A DNA stretch of 64,000 nucleotides from Marivita lacus (GCF_014637725.1 NZ_BMFC01000001.1:126632-190631), one strand, 5' to 3'. Counted from the stretch's first letter, positions 47,062 to 56,379 are shown. Translations and numbers: made by a program. The notes: generated from the letters alone by a model not told the origin.

Positions 47062-48564
47062 ATGTTTGAAAATCTGTCCGACCGCCTAGGCAGCGTCTTT
47101 GATCGGCTGACCAAGCAGGGCGCGCTGTCCGAGGATGACGTCAAGACGGCGCTGCGCGAAGTGCGCGTTGCCTTGCTCGAAGCCGACGTGTCCCTGCCGG
47201 TCGCCCGCGACTTCATCAAGGCGGTGCAGGAAAAGGCCACGGGTCAGGCTGTCACCAAATCGGTCACGCCCGGCCAGCAGGTCGTCAAGATCGTGCATGA
47301 CGAACTCAAGCATGTGCTGAGCGGCGACGAAGACCCCGGCAAGCTCAAGATCGACAACGCGCCTGCACCGATCCTGATGGTCGGTCTGCAGGGCGGCGGC
47401 AAGACCACCACCACGGCCAAGATCGCCAAGCGCCTGAAAGAGCGCGAGGGCAAGAAGGTGCTGATGGCCTCGCTCGACGTGAACCGCCCCGCCGCGATGG
47501 AGCAGCTCCAGATCCTCGGCGCGCAGATCGGCGTCGACACGCTGCCCATCGTCAAGGGCGAAAACCCCGTGGCCATCGCCAAGCGTGCCAAGACGCAGGC
47601 CAGCCTTGGCGGATATGATGTCTACATACTCGACACCGCGGGTCGCCTGTCCATCGACGAAGAGCTGATGGCGCAGGTCGAAGCGGTGCGCGATGTCGCC
47701 AATCCGCGCGAAACGCTGCTGGTGGTCGATGGCCTGACGGGTCAGGACGCCGTGCATACCGCCGTGAATTTCGACGAGCGTATCGGCATCACCGGTGTGG
47801 TCCTCACCCGGATGGACGGCGACGGGCGCGGCGGTGCGGCCCTGTCGATGCGCGCCGTGACCGGCAAGCCGATCCGCTTTGTCGGCCTGGGCGAAAAGAT
47901 GGACGCGCTCGAAACCTTCGAGCCGGACCGGATCGCGGGCCGTATCCTTGGCATGGGCGACATCGTGGCGCTGGTCGAGAAGGCGCAGCAGACGCTCGAG
48001 GTCGAACAGGCCGAGCGCATGATGAAGCGCTTCCAGAAGGGTCAGTTCAACATGAACGACCTCAAGATGCAGCTGGAACAGATGATGAAGATGGGCGGCA
48101 TGGAAGGCATGATGGCCATGATGCCCGGTGCCGCAAAGATGCAGAAGCAGATGGACGGCGCCGGTATCGACGACAAGATGCTGCGCCATCAGATCGCGCT
48201 GATCAACTCCATGACCAAGAAGGAACGCGCCAACCCGCAGATCCTTCAGGCCAGCCGCAAGAAGCGCATCGCCAAGGGGGCCGGCATGGAAGTGTCCGAG
48301 CTCAACAAGCTGCTCAAGATGCAGCGGCAGATGTCCGACATGATGAAGAAGATGGGCAAGATGGGCAAAGGCGGCATGCTGAAACAGGCCATGAAAGGCA
48401 TGTTCGGCAAGGGCGGCGGCAGCCCGGAAGAGATGATGGGCCAGATGGACCCGAAAGCGCTGGAACAGGCGGCCAAGGCCATGGGCGCCAAGGGTGGCAT
48501 GCCAGGCATGGGCGGTGGCATGGGTCTGCCGCCGGGCCTCAGCGGATTCGGCAAGAAGAAATAA
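47062..48564 (+). CDS. ffh: Signal recognition particle protein Ffh
   Basis: GTPase that, with 4.5S RNA and FtsY, delivers nascent membrane proteins to the translocon. The 500-residue protein has the N domain (about 1-85), G domain with GLQGGGKTTTTAKIA (about 105-119), DTAGRLSIDEE and TRMDGDGRGGAAL, and a Met-rich M domain (about 300-480) with a MMKMGKMGKGGM-type tail. AAAGGAGG precedes ATG 47062. It heads a run of co-directed genes down to rpsP. Confidence 0.97.
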   Translation: MFENLSDRLGSVFDRLTKQGALSEDDVKTALREVRVALLEADVSLPVARDFIKAVQEKATGQAVTKSVTPGQQVVKIVHDELKHVLSGDEDPGKLKIDNAPAPILMVGLQGGGKTTTTAKIAKRLKEREGKKVLMASLDVNRPAAMEQLQILGAQIGVDTLPIVKGENPVAIAKRAKTQASLGGYDVYILDTAGRLSIDEELMAQVEAVRDVANPRETLLVVDGLTGQDAVHTAVNFDERIGITGVVLTRMDGDGRGGAALSMRAVTGKPIRFVGLGEKMDALETFEPDRIAGRILGMGDIVALVEKAQQTLEVEQAERMMKRFQKGQFNMNDLKMQLEQMMKMGGMEGMMAMMPGAAKMQKQMDGAGIDDKMLRHQIALINSMTKKERANPQILQASRKKRIAKGAGMEVSELNKLLKMQRQMSDMMKKMGKMGKGGMLKQAMKGMFGKGGGSPEEMMGQMDPKALEQAAKAMGAKGGMPGMGGGMGLPPGLSGFGKKK

Positions 48565-48570
48565 CACTTG

Positions 48571-49107
48571 ATGCGTGAAGCCCCCGTCATAAACACGCCG
48601 CGGTTGCGGCTGCGTCCACATCGCATGGACGACATGGAAGCCTTCTGGGCCTTCTACCAAACGTCGCGCGCGGTCTTCATCGGCGCGCCCAAGGACAGGA
48701 CACACCTGTTCTACGGGCTGTCGTCCGAAGTGGTCGCGTGGGACTGGATGGGGCACGGGGCGTGGGCCATCGATACGGCTGAGGGTGATTTTATCGGCCA
48801 GGTGGCGATCACCCAGCCGCCGCATTTCCCAGAGCGCGAGATCGGCTGGACCCTTTTCGAACAGGCCGAAGGCAAAGGCTACGCGACCGAGGCAGCAACC
48901 GCCGCTCTGGGTTGGGCGTGGGAACAGGGTTTCGACACGCTGGTAAGCTACATCACGCCTGAAAATACGCGCTCGCGCGCTCTGGCCGAACGGCTTGGTG
49001 CCGCACTGGACCCAGAAGCGCCACTGCCCGAGGGCGAAACCGCCGAGGAAACCGTTGTCTACCGCCACAGCCCGGACATCGACGGCAGTCCAGAGGCCTA
49101 CGCATGA
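48571..49107 (+). CDS. GNAT N-acetyltransferase (array member 1 of 4)
   Basis: 178-residue RimJ/RimL-type (Acetyltransf_3) acetyltransferase. RLRLRPHRMDDMEAF opens the domain, the acetyl-CoA loop is EGKGYATEA (about 101-109), and the ENTRSRALAERLGA block follows. It starts 6 bases after ffh and overlaps member 2 by 4 bases. Its C-terminal tail (EGETAEETVVYRH) resembles those of members 2-4, so all four look paralogous. Substrate unknown. Confidence 0.88.
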   Translation: MREAPVINTPRLRLRPHRMDDMEAFWAFYQTSRAVFIGAPKDRTHLFYGLSSEVVAWDWMGHGAWAIDTAEGDFIGQVAITQPPHFPEREIGWTLFEQAEGKGYATEAATAALGWAWEQGFDTLVSYITPENTRSRALAERLGAALDPEAPLPEGETAEETVVYRHSPDIDGSPEAYA

Positions 49108-49631
49108 GCCTGACCAACGCACCCATTCTTGAAACAGAACGCCTGACCCTGCGCGGCCCCGAAAAGGCCGACGCGGACGCGGTCATCGCGTTCCTGATGG
49201 ACGACACCCGCGCGGCAGGCTTTGGCGGCTACACCAACCGCTCGGACTCGTGGCGCTGGTTCGCGCTGAACGTGGGGCACTGGCACTGGCACGGCTACGG
49301 GTATTTCACGATCGAAGACAAGGCGACGGGCAAACCCGCCGGCATCTCCGGCATCTGGAACCCCGAAGGCTGGCCGGAACCCGAAGTCGGTTGGGTCGTG
49401 TTCGACGGGTTCGAGGGCAAGGGCGTCGCCTATGAGGCCGCGACCCGCGCGCGTCGATGGGCCTATGACGATCTGGGCTTCACCACGCTGACCTCCAACA
49501 TCGTGCCCGGCAACACCCGGTCGATCCGGCTGGCCGAGCGCATGGGTGCTGTCTACGAGCGGACCTACGACAACCCGAACATGGGCGAAGACATGCTCTA
49601 CCGCCACCCTGGTCCGGAGGCGCTGGCATGA
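49104..49631 (+). CDS. GNAT N-acetyltransferase (array member 2 of 4)
   Basis: 175 residues with the same plan as member 1: LETERLTLRGPEKADADAV at the start, GYFTIEDKATGKPAG in the middle, FEGKGVAYEAA acetyl-CoA loop (about 106-116) and GNTRSIRLAERMGA. It has overlaps of 4 bases on both sides (ATGA). Members 2 and 3 are closest to each other by eye. RimJ/RimL-type enzymes acetylate protein N-termini or small molecules; no target can be named. Confidence 0.88.
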   Translation: MSLTNAPILETERLTLRGPEKADADAVIAFLMDDTRAAGFGGYTNRSDSWRWFALNVGHWHWHGYGYFTIEDKATGKPAGISGIWNPEGWPEPEVGWVVFDGFEGKGVAYEAATRARRWAYDDLGFTTLTSNIVPGNTRSIRLAERMGAVYERTYDNPNMGEDMLYRHPGPEALA

Positions 49632-50143
49632 GTTTGGACATTCCGGTGATCGAAACAGACCGCCTGATCCTGCGCGGTCCTCGCGAAAGCGATTTCGACG
49701 CATTCGCGGAATTTGCCGCATCCGACCGCGCGCGCTTTGTCGGCGGACCCTACCCGCGTCATCGCGCCTGGGGCGGGTTTCTTGCGACCTACGGCCATTG
49801 GGCGCTGCGCAGCTACGGCATGTGGATGCTGGAAGATCGCAGCAGCGGCAAAACCGCGGGTCGTATCGGCTTTATCTTCAACGAAAGCTGGGACGAACCC
49901 GAACTGGGCTGGCATGTGTACGATCCGTTCGAAGGCAAGGGCATCGCCTTTGAGGCCGCAACGGTAGCGCGGGCCTTTGGAGCCGCGCATTTCGGATTGA
50001 ATGGGGTCATCTCCTATGTCGATCCGGAAAACGCCCGGTCCATCTCTTTGGCAGAACGGCTAGGCGCAACATACGAGCGCAACGGAACCGTTGCCGGTCA
50101 TCCCTGCCATGTCTACCGCCATCCCCGGCAGGAGGTCGCATGA
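49628..50143 (+). CDS. GNAT N-acetyltransferase (array member 3 of 4)
   Basis: 171 residues: IETDRLILRGPRESDFDAF, YGMWMLEDRSSGKTAGRIG, acetyl-CoA loop FEGKGIAFEAA (about 105-115), ENARSISLAERLGA and a VYRHPR tail. ATGA overlaps join it to members 2 and 4. The GGPYPR segment near residue 40 recurs as GGPLNG in member 4. Confidence 0.88.
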   Translation: MSLDIPVIETDRLILRGPRESDFDAFAEFAASDRARFVGGPYPRHRAWGGFLATYGHWALRSYGMWMLEDRSSGKTAGRIGFIFNESWDEPELGWHVYDPFEGKGIAFEAATVARAFGAAHFGLNGVISYVDPENARSISLAERLGATYERNGTVAGHPCHVYRHPRQEVA

Positions 50144-50748
50144 CAGGTCACCGCGACATTCCGGTTCTGGAAACCAAACGCCTGACATTGCGCAGCCCCA
50201 AGGCCGAGGATTACCCTGACTTCAAGGCGACCTTTGCGTCCTACCGGTCCCGTTTCATGGGCGGACCGCTGAATGGCTACGAGGCATGGATGCTCTATGC
50301 TGCCGAGATCGGCCATTGGGAAATCCGCGGCTTCGGCATGTGGATGGTGCACCTCAAGGACACCGATGAGACCGTCGGCATGGCCGGTGGCTGGTCCCCG
50401 GCGAAATGGCCCGAGCGCGAGATCGCGTGGATCATCTGGCCGGATCGCGCGGGCAAGGGCTATGCGCTCGAGGCGACGGTGCGCGTGCGCCGGTACTTCT
50501 ACGAGGACAAGGGATGGGAGACCGCGGTCAGCTATCTCGACCCCAAGAACCTCGACAGCATCCGCCTCGCCGAGCGGCTTGGCGCGAAAAAGGACCCCGA
50601 GGCGCGCACCGTTGACGGCAGCGACGTGGTCTATCGTCACCCCAGCCCCGACGCGCTGCGCGGCAGTCAGTTGGCGCACGGGATCGACATGGAAATCGCG
50701 CATTACCAAGACCCCCTGTTCAAACCGAAAGGCTGGGCCATTGACTGA
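50140..50748 (+). CDS. GNAT N-acetyltransferase (array member 4 of 4)
   Basis: 202 residues: LETKRLTLRSPKAEDY, FGMWMVHLKDTDETVGMAGG, acetyl-CoA loop RAGKGYALEAT (about 105-115), KNLDSIRLAERLGA and VYRHPSPDALRG. It carries a C-terminal extension of about 25 residues beyond the other members, ending PKGWAID. It starts 4 bases inside member 3 and ends 13 bases before the chorismate mutase gene. Confidence 0.88.
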   Translation: MTGHRDIPVLETKRLTLRSPKAEDYPDFKATFASYRSRFMGGPLNGYEAWMLYAAEIGHWEIRGFGMWMVHLKDTDETVGMAGGWSPAKWPEREIAWIIWPDRAGKGYALEATVRVRRYFYEDKGWETAVSYLDPKNLDSIRLAERLGAKKDPEARTVDGSDVVYRHPSPDALRGSQLAHGIDMEIAHYQDPLFKPKGWAID

Positions 50749-50761
50749 TATTGGGACTGAC

Positions 50762-51061
50762 ATGACCATCAACCCCGTGACCCATGCCGCAGAGCTGCTC
50801 AAGGGTCACCGCGAAAGCATCGACCGGCTGGACGCGATCCTCGTGTTCACTCTGGCTGAACGGTTCAAACACACACAGGCCGTGGGTGTGCTAAAAGCGC
50901 AACACGACCTCCCGCCCTCAGACCCCGCGCGCGAAGCGACACAGATCGCGCGGCTCGAAGAGCTTGCGACCCAGGCCGACCTTGACCCTGAGTTCGCCAA
51001 GAAATTCCTGAATTTCATCATTCAGGAAGTCATCAAGCACCACGAACAAAAACAATCCTGA
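50762..51061 (+). CDS. Chorismate mutase (AroQ type)
   Basis: 99-residue, all-helical monofunctional chorismate mutase, converting chorismate to prephenate for Phe and Tyr. The AroQ pattern is visible: [20 protein letters not shown] (about 16-35), a Lys in [21 protein letters not shown], and [11 protein letters not shown] at the end. ATG 50762 has no strong ribosome binding site and may be coupled to the GNAT array. It is 41 bases upstream of rpsP, a common Rhodobacterales neighbour. Confidence 0.87.
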   Translation: MTINPVTHAAELLKGHRESIDRLDAILVFTLAERFKHTQAVGVLKAQHDLPPSDPAREATQIARLEELATQADLDPEFAKKFLNFIIQEVIKHHEQKQS

Positions 51062-51102
51062 CAGCACAGCCTGTCGGTCGGACAACCTTAGGAGAATACC
51101 CC

Positions 51103-51492
51103 ATGTCTATCAAAATTCGTCTTTCCCGCGGCGGCTCCAAAAAGCGCCCCTTCTATCGTATCGTCGCCGCAGACAGCCGCATGCCGCGCGATGGCCGCTT
51201 CATCGAGAAGCTGGGCACCTACAACCCGCTGCTGGCCAAAGACAGCGAAGAGCGCGTGAAGATGGATGTCGAGCGCGTCCAGTACTGGCTGAGCCAGGGC
51301 GCCCAGACCACCGACCGCGTTGCGCGCTTCCTCGAAGCGGCTGGCGTTGTTGAAAAGAAAGAGCGCAGCAACCCCAAGAAAGCCGTCCCGGGCAAAGCCG
51401 CTCAGGAACGTGCCGACGCCAAGGCCGCCAAGGCAGCAGCCGCTGCCGAAGCAGACGCTGCTCCGGCCCCCGAAGAGGCAAGCGCGGAATAA
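51103..51492 (+). CDS. rpsP: 30S ribosomal protein S16
   Basis: Early-assembling small-subunit protein. The core [20 protein letters not shown] (about 2-21), [20 protein letters not shown] and [13 protein letters not shown] are intact. 129 residues: longer than the E. coli protein (82) because of an Ala/Lys/Glu-rich C-terminal tail (about 85-129) usual in alphaproteobacteria. TTAGGAG precedes the ATG. A strong terminator follows, so it does not run straight on into rimM. Confidence 0.98.
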   Translation: MSIKIRLSRGGSKKRPFYRIVAADSRMPRDGRFIEKLGTYNPLLAKDSEERVKMDVERVQYWLSQGAQTTDRVARFLEAAGVVEKKERSNPKKAVPGKAAQERADAKAAKAAAAAEADAAPAPEEASAE

Positions 51493-51507
51493 TCGCGCAG
51501 TGCCTTT

Positions 51508-51541
51508 GCAGATGACCGGCCCACCCGGTCATCTGCACTTT
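51508..51541 (+). terminator. Rho-independent terminator after rpsP
   Basis: Perfect 12-bp stem GCAGATGACCGG (51508-51519) with CCGGTCATCTGC (51525-51536), 5-base loop, then ACTTTTGA. It separates the ffh-rpsP run from the following porin-like gene and rimM. Confidence 0.85.
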
Positions 51542-51713
51542 TGACTGTCACAAGACAGCACCCGTCTTTCGCCTGTTGTCATCGTGCCACAACACCACCC
51601 TAGGGTGAGCGTGTCTGCGCGTGTATGCTTGTAAATCTGCCACAAAGCTTGACCCCGTGACGCCGTCGCGCCATGTCCAAGGGCAACTGCAATTTATTTT
51701 CAGGACACACATC

Positions 51714-52541
51714 ATGATCGCGCGCCTCGCAACTGTCTCCAGCCTTGCCCTTGGTCTTGCGGTTCCGGCCTATGCCGCCGGTCCCGGCCAAACCAGCGCC
51801 CAGACGGATGTGATGGCCCCTGCGCCCGTGACCGTGTCGCCGCGTCCACAGCTTGTCTTTACCCTGCGCGGCGGCGTTGCCTCTGCACCGGAATATTTCG
51901 GGTCGGACGAGTACGCCGTTGGTCCCGATCTTGGGTTTCGCTTCAATTTCCTGTCGCTGCGCAATGGCCGCAGCTTTGGCAATCCTGATCCCTGGGCCGA
52001 CAGCATGGGTCTGACCTTGGGTGGCACGTTCCGGTTCATCCAGGAACGCAAGACCGACGATTTCAGCGAACTGGCCGGACTCGACGACATCGACGCGGCA
52101 GTCGAACTGGGTGTGTCCATGCGCTATGGCACCGAAAATTTCGCGGCTTTCGGCGAAGTGCGCCGCGGGTTCGGCGGGCATGAAGGCTGGGTCGGCGAGG
52201 TTGGGGCCGACGCGACCCTGCGTCCGTCCGACCGGTTGCGCTTGTCCGTGGGACCGCGGCTGTTCTTCGGCGACGACGCCTACAGCGACACGTATTTCGG
52301 CATCACCCCAGCCGAAGCAAGCGCGGCCCTTCCCGCCTATGATCCCGAGGGTGGGATGGTGTCGGCAGGTGTGGAATTCGGCGCGCGCTACCAGCTCAAC
52401 GACGTATGGGGCCTCGAAGGCGCCGTGACATGGGAAAAGTTCACCGATGATGCCGGCGACAGCCCGATTGTCGAACAGGGCTCGGACGAACAATGGGGCG
52501 TGCGCTTTGGCGTCACCCGCGTGTTCAACATCGGCGGCTGA
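51714..52541 (+). CDS. MipA/OmpV family outer-membrane protein
   Basis: 275 residues with a signal peptide (about 1-22, AYA-AG) and an OmpV-like beta-barrel: alternating strands with FTLRGGVASAPEYFGSDEY near residue 48, MRYGTENFAAFGEVRRGFGG in the middle and a C-terminal strand ending FGVTRVFNIGG. MipA scaffolds peptidoglycan enzymes in E. coli, while OmpV-like proteins are porins; which applies here is unknown. ATG 51714 starts the signal peptide. It sits between rpsP and rimM, an insertion into the usual rpsP-rimM pair. Confidence 0.85.
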   Translation: MIARLATVSSLALGLAVPAYAAGPGQTSAQTDVMAPAPVTVSPRPQLVFTLRGGVASAPEYFGSDEYAVGPDLGFRFNFLSLRNGRSFGNPDPWADSMGLTLGGTFRFIQERKTDDFSELAGLDDIDAAVELGVSMRYGTENFAAFGEVRRGFGGHEGWVGEVGADATLRPSDRLRLSVGPRLFFGDDAYSDTYFGITPAEASAALPAYDPEGGMVSAGVEFGARYQLNDVWGLEGAVTWEKFTDDAGDSPIVEQGSDEQWGVRFGVTRVFNIGG

Positions 52542-52616
52542 TCTCGTCCGCAGGCAATTGCCTCTGCATGCCGGTCTGGTCTATCCAGTCGTTCAAATCG
52601 ACCGGGAGCAAGATCG

Positions 52617-53123
52617 GTGAGTGAAAAAATCTGTGTCGGAGCAATTGCCGGGGCCTTCGGGGTCAGGGGCGAAGTGCGCCTCAAGAGCTTTACGGCCATC
52701 CCCGAAGACATCGCCAGCTATGCCCCGCTGGAAAGCGAAGACGGCACGCGCAGCTTTTCGGTCAAGGTCACACGGCAGGTCAAGAACGGTCTGGCCGCGC
52801 GCCTGTCCGGCATCACCACAAAAGAAGAGGCCGACGCGTTGCGCGGGACACAGCTTTTCGTGCCGCGCGACAGGTTGCCGTCGCTTCCCGATGACGAGTT
52901 CTACCACACGGACCTGATCGGGCTCGAGGTGACGGACACAGGCGGTGCGCCCTTGGGCAAGGTGTTGTCGGTGATCAACAATGGTGCGGACGACCTGCTT
53001 GAACTCAGCGCGCCGGGCCAGAAACAGACCGTGCTGCTGCCCTTCAACAAGGCTGTCGTTCCGACGGTGGATCTTGCGCATGGCCGCATCGTGGCCGATC
53101 CCCCCGAGGGCCTGTTTTCGTGA
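52617..53123 (+). CDS. rimM: Ribosome maturation factor RimM
   Basis: Assists maturation of the 30S head through binding S19. 168 residues: N-terminal RimM domain with [20 protein letters not shown] (about 5-24), then a PRC-barrel (about 95-165) with [12 protein letters not shown] and [14 protein letters not shown] start at 52617 with GGGAGCAAG upstream. Its stop overlaps the next GTG start by 4 bases. Confidence 0.95.
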   Translation: MSEKICVGAIAGAFGVRGEVRLKSFTAIPEDIASYAPLESEDGTRSFSVKVTRQVKNGLAARLSGITTKEEADALRGTQLFVPRDRLPSLPDDEFYHTDLIGLEVTDTGGAPLGKVLSVINNGADDLLELSAPGQKQTVLLPFNKAVVPTVDLAHGRIVADPPEGLFS

Positions 53124-53920
53124 CGACACGGATCGTCATTCACGCGGGCTTTCACAAAACAGGGACGACCAGCGTTCAATCCATGCTGCGCGAGAACGCC
53201 GCCCTGCTGGAACCGCATGTTCGGGTCTATCTCAAGGACGCGTTCGAGGGGCTGACCGAAAGCACCCGCAGCTTTTCCTTAGACCCCACCAAGAAAACAC
53301 TGGCGGCGGTCGCACGTTTTTCCACCGCGTTTTTCAACGAGATCGCGCTGGACGATCCACGACCGATCCTCATGTCCTCCGAAGATCTGGCAGGCCACAT
53401 GCCCGGCCGACACGGGCTGGAATGTTATGACAGCGCCGGTCTCGTGATGAAGGCCCTCAGCGATGCCGCCTTCCTGCGCTTTGGCAAGGAAACCGATCTG
53501 ACATTCTACTTTTCCACCCGAACGCGGGAGCCGTGGCTGCGCAGCACGTGGTGGCAGAACCTGCGCAGCACCCGGCTGACTGACGATTTTCAGACTTACA
53601 GCAACCAGTTCGACGCGGCGCGCAGCCTTGACGACATCCTCGAGGAAATAGCCGTAGACGTGGCCCCGGCCCACGTAACCTCGTTCCTGCTCGAAGAGGC
53701 CACGGACCTGCCGCTTGGACCGCTTGATCCATTGCTGACGCTGCTCGACCTGACCGACCTTGACCGCGCCACGCTGACGGTGCTGCCACCGGAAAACGTG
53801 CAGCCCGATCTGGGCGTCGACGCGGTGTTCCTTGCGCTCAATCAAAGCGCGTTGCCCGAAAAGGACGTGCAAGAGGCCAAGCGGATCGTGCGCAAGATGG
53901 CGCGGCGACTTGACCCCTGA
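53120..53920 (+). CDS. Sulfotransferase-like protein
   Basis: 266 residues. The N-terminus [19 protein letters not shown] (about 5-23) is a textbook PAPS 5'-phosphosulfate-binding loop, and [15 protein letters not shown] (about 131-145) fits the 3'-phosphate-binding arginine/serine region. The acceptor is unknown. It starts with GTG overlapping the rimM stop by 4 bases, so it is translationally coupled to a ribosome-maturation gene. A PAPS source (the SAT-APSK gene) is encoded 24 kb away. A P-loop-like function other than sulfation cannot be excluded. Confidence 0.72.
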   Translation: MTTRIVIHAGFHKTGTTSVQSMLRENAALLEPHVRVYLKDAFEGLTESTRSFSLDPTKKTLAAVARFSTAFFNEIALDDPRPILMSSEDLAGHMPGRHGLECYDSAGLVMKALSDAAFLRFGKETDLTFYFSTRTREPWLRSTWWQNLRSTRLTDDFQTYSNQFDAARSLDDILEEIAVDVAPAHVTSFLLEEATDLPLGPLDPLLTLLDLTDLDRATLTVLPPENVQPDLGVDAVFLALNQSALPEKDVQEAKRIVRKMARRLDP

Positions 53921-54027
53921 CATTGCCTTGATTTCGCCCTGAAATCGCCGCACACCTGCCCCGTTTGAGGCAAGAATTTGCCACTCCCTGTCGGTAATTC
54001 TCTTGAGTTGCACTTGGGGAAGCTGCC

Positions 54028-54576
54028 GTGGATCGCGTGAAACGTCGATTGTTGCTGGTGTCTGCCGCGCTCTCTCCGGGTGTGGTAACAATCACGCTGC
54101 AGGAATTCGCGTTTTCACTTGCCTTCATGCTCCTTGGCCTCTTCGGCGCCCTGAGCATTGCAGCGGCGACCATCGCCGTTTTTCCGCAGATCGGTCCCTC
54201 TTCCCTGACCAGCAATACACCGAAAAAGACATACCCGTCGCTTCTGGTATCCTCGGCTTTTGCCAGCCTGAGAAACATGGCGCCCGATCCGCTGGTGATC
54301 CGCACGACGCTTCAGACGCTGATCAACCCCACGCACAGGGCGCCCGGTTTTGTCACCGACGAGGACCAGATCGCGATGGTGCTCGCCCAGATCATCGCGC
54401 GGTGGGACGCAACGGACCTGTCGCAGCTGAGCGACGATCAGGTCCGCGAGCTTTGGCTTGTGGAACGGCTGATGCGCGCCAGCCCGGCGGAAGCCGGTGC
54501 GCTGGCCCATTTTTTCGCCTCACCGACTGCGATGCTCGCGATGCGGGACGTTCTTGCGGCCCCCGTGCTGGCCTGA
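54028..54576 (+). CDS. Hypothetical protein with one N-terminal membrane segment
   Basis: 182 residues; family not recognised. One or two hydrophobic helices lie at about 8-55 (FAFSLAFMLLGLFGALSIAA), followed by a soluble, mostly helical part (about 85-180) with acidic stretches. The GTG start at 54028 has GGGGAAGC upstream. It lies between the sulfotransferase-like gene and trmD, all in one direction. Confidence 0.6.
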   Translation: MDRVKRRLLLVSAALSPGVVTITLQEFAFSLAFMLLGLFGALSIAAATIAVFPQIGPSSLTSNTPKKTYPSLLVSSAFASLRNMAPDPLVIRTTLQTLINPTHRAPGFVTDEDQIAMVLAQIIARWDATDLSQLSDDQVRELWLVERLMRASPAEAGALAHFFASPTAMLAMRDVLAAPVLA

Positions 54577-54636
54577 CCTGTGGCCTTTCCGGCAACAAGC
54601 CACTAAAGCCGTTTGGGTCACCAAAAGGCAGCGCAG

Positions 54637-55449
54637 ATGGATGAGCCCAAATCCCCCCCGCAACGATCCCATGGCCGCAAGACCATGCGCCCGACCCTGG
54701 TCCCACGCGACCTGATGGAAGACGCGCCGGAACTGGCCAGCGTCTGGAAGGCACAGGTGATCACGCTGCTTCCAGAGGCATTTCCCGGTGTGTTGGGACT
54801 GTCGCTGACCGGTCGAGCGCTCAAAGACGGGTTGTGGCAACTGGAAACCGTGCCGCTGCGCCAGTTCGGCGAAGGCAAGCACCGCAATGTCGATGACACG
54901 CCCGCCGGGGGTGGCGCGGGGATGGTGCTGCGGCCCGACATCATGGCAGACACCATCGACCATGCCCGCGTCCGCATCGCCCCGATGGCACCGCTGATTT
55001 ATCTCAGCCCACGTGGCAGGCCCCTCACGCAGAAGCTGGCGCAACAGCTTGCCGCCGGTCCCGGTGTGACGCTCATTTGCGGGCGGTTCGAAGGGTTGGA
55101 TCAACGGGTGATTGACCACTACGACATCATCGAGGTGAGCCTTGGCGACTTTGTCCTGACCGGCGGCGAGATTGCAGCTCAGGCCATGATCGACGCCATC
55201 GTGCGTCTGTTGCCCGGTGTGTTGGGCAACGAAGCATCGACCGAGGAAGAAAGCTTTTCCGACGGGCTTCTGGAACATTCGCAATACACCCGCCCCGCCA
55301 TCTGGCGCGGGATGGAGATCCCGCCTGTCCTGATGTCGGGTCACCATGGCGAAATCGCCAAGTGGCGACGCGCGCAATCCGAAGACCTGACCCGTGATCG
55401 ACGCCCGGACCTCTGGGAGGCCCACCAGGCGCGGCGCAAGACGGACTAG
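54637..55449 (+). CDS. trmD: tRNA (guanine-37-N1)-methyltransferase
   Basis: SPOUT-knot enzyme that forms m1G37 and prevents frameshifting. The knot regions are clear: YLSPRGRPLTQKLAQQ (about 123-138), LICGRFEGLDQRVID and VSLGDFVLTGGE (about 172-183), and a C-terminal domain with LLEHSQYTRP. 270 residues including an N-terminal extension of about 35 residues over the core; ATG 54685 would trim half of it. In the classic order rpsP-rimM-trmD-rplS. Confidence 0.95.
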   Translation: MDEPKSPPQRSHGRKTMRPTLVPRDLMEDAPELASVWKAQVITLLPEAFPGVLGLSLTGRALKDGLWQLETVPLRQFGEGKHRNVDDTPAGGGAGMVLRPDIMADTIDHARVRIAPMAPLIYLSPRGRPLTQKLAQQLAAGPGVTLICGRFEGLDQRVIDHYDIIEVSLGDFVLTGGEIAAQAMIDAIVRLLPGVLGNEASTEEESFSDGLLEHSQYTRPAIWRGMEIPPVLMSGHHGEIAKWRRAQSEDLTRDRRPDLWEAHQARRKTD

Positions 55450-55708
55450 ACGCCACATTCGGTCCTTGATTTAAGACGATGCTTCTGGTTTACGGCGCGT
55501 GTTCTGGGTGTCAGCCCGGTGCGGTGATTCCGTGTGGTCTTCGGACATGGCAAAATCGCACCCTTCCCGAACATGACAAGACAAAGACGACCTGATCTCT
55601 GGCGGGCGCTCCGATCATTCGGAACAGGCGGACCCGGACGAAGACCAAGAGCTCTGAGGACGCGCACATCTTTGCGGAGCAACCGCAAGCAAATTTAGGA
55701 GAGAAGCG

Positions 55709-56092
55709 ATGAACCTGATCGCTCAGTTGGAGGCGGAACAGATTGCCGCCCTCGGGAAGACCATTCCCGATTTCAAAGCAGGCGACACCATCCGTGTCGG
55801 CTACAAAGTGACCGAAGGCACCCGTACCCGTGTCCAGAACTACGAGGGCGTCTGCATCAGCCGTCGTCAGGGTTCCGGCATCGCCGGGTCGTTCACGGTT
55901 CGCAAGATTTCGTTCGGTGAAGGCGTGGAACGAGTGTTCCCGCTCTATTCCACGAACATCGACAGCATCGAGGTTGTCCGCCGTGGCCGCGTCCGTCGCG
56001 CCAAGCTGTACTACCTCCGCTCGCGTCGCGGCAAATCGGCCCGTATCGCGGAAGATGCCAACTACAAGCCCACCAAGGGCGCAGACGCGTAA
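55709..56092 (+). CDS. rplS: 50S ribosomal protein L19
   Basis: Large-subunit protein at the subunit interface. 127 residues with [22 protein letters not shown] (given as [13 protein letters not shown], about 27-39), [20 protein letters not shown] and [20 protein letters not shown] precedes the ATG. The 259-base gap before it holds an untranslated leader with a small hairpin (TTGCGG 55672-55677 with CCGCAA 55683-55688) just before the ribosome binding site; no other feature recognised there. Confidence 0.98.
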   Translation: MNLIAQLEAEQIAALGKTIPDFKAGDTIRVGYKVTEGTRTRVQNYEGVCISRRQGSGIAGSFTVRKISFGEGVERVFPLYSTNIDSIEVVRRGRVRRAKLYYLRSRRGKSARIAEDANYKPTKGADA

Positions 56093-56103
56093 GGATTGCC
56101 GAG

Positions 56104-56325
56104 ATGAAAAAAGACATCCATCCCGAATACCACGTCATCAACGTCAAGATGACCGATGGCACGATGCTCGAGATGCGTTCGTGCTGGGGCAAGGAAGGCG
56201 ACACGCTGTCGCTCGACATCGACCCGACAGTGCACCCGGCCTGGACCGGCGGCAGCTCGCGCCTGCTCGACTCCGGCGGCCGCGTGACGAAGTTCAAGAA
56301 AAAGTACGAAGGCCTGGGCTTCTAA
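56104..56325 (+). CDS. rpmE: 50S ribosomal protein L31
   Basis: 73 residues: [19 protein letters not shown] at the N-terminus, ending KKKYEGLGF. The zinc-binding CxxC pair of C+ forms is missing (only one Cys, in RSCWGKEGD), so it is the zinc-independent type seen in many alphaproteobacteria. It starts 11 bases after rplS and ends at a terminator. Confidence 0.97.
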   Translation: MKKDIHPEYHVINVKMTDGTMLEMRSCWGKEGDTLSLDIDPTVHPAWTGGSSRLLDSGGRVTKFKKKYEGLGF

Positions 56326-56349
56326 GCCACGCTTTTCGCGCAGTTCTCA

Positions 56350-56379
56350 AAAGCCGCTCCGCCTTGGAGCGGCTTTTTT
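56350..56379 (+). terminator. Rho-independent terminator after rpmE
   Basis: AAAGCCGCTCC pairs with GGAGCGGCTTT around a 5-base loop, followed by TTTTG. It closes the rplS-rpmE transcript. Confidence 0.9.

Noticed and set aside
47086..49122. Long open frame antisense to ffh and the first GNAT gene
   Set aside because: Low-complexity His/Leu-rich translation created by the Met-rich M domain of Ffh; no family match.
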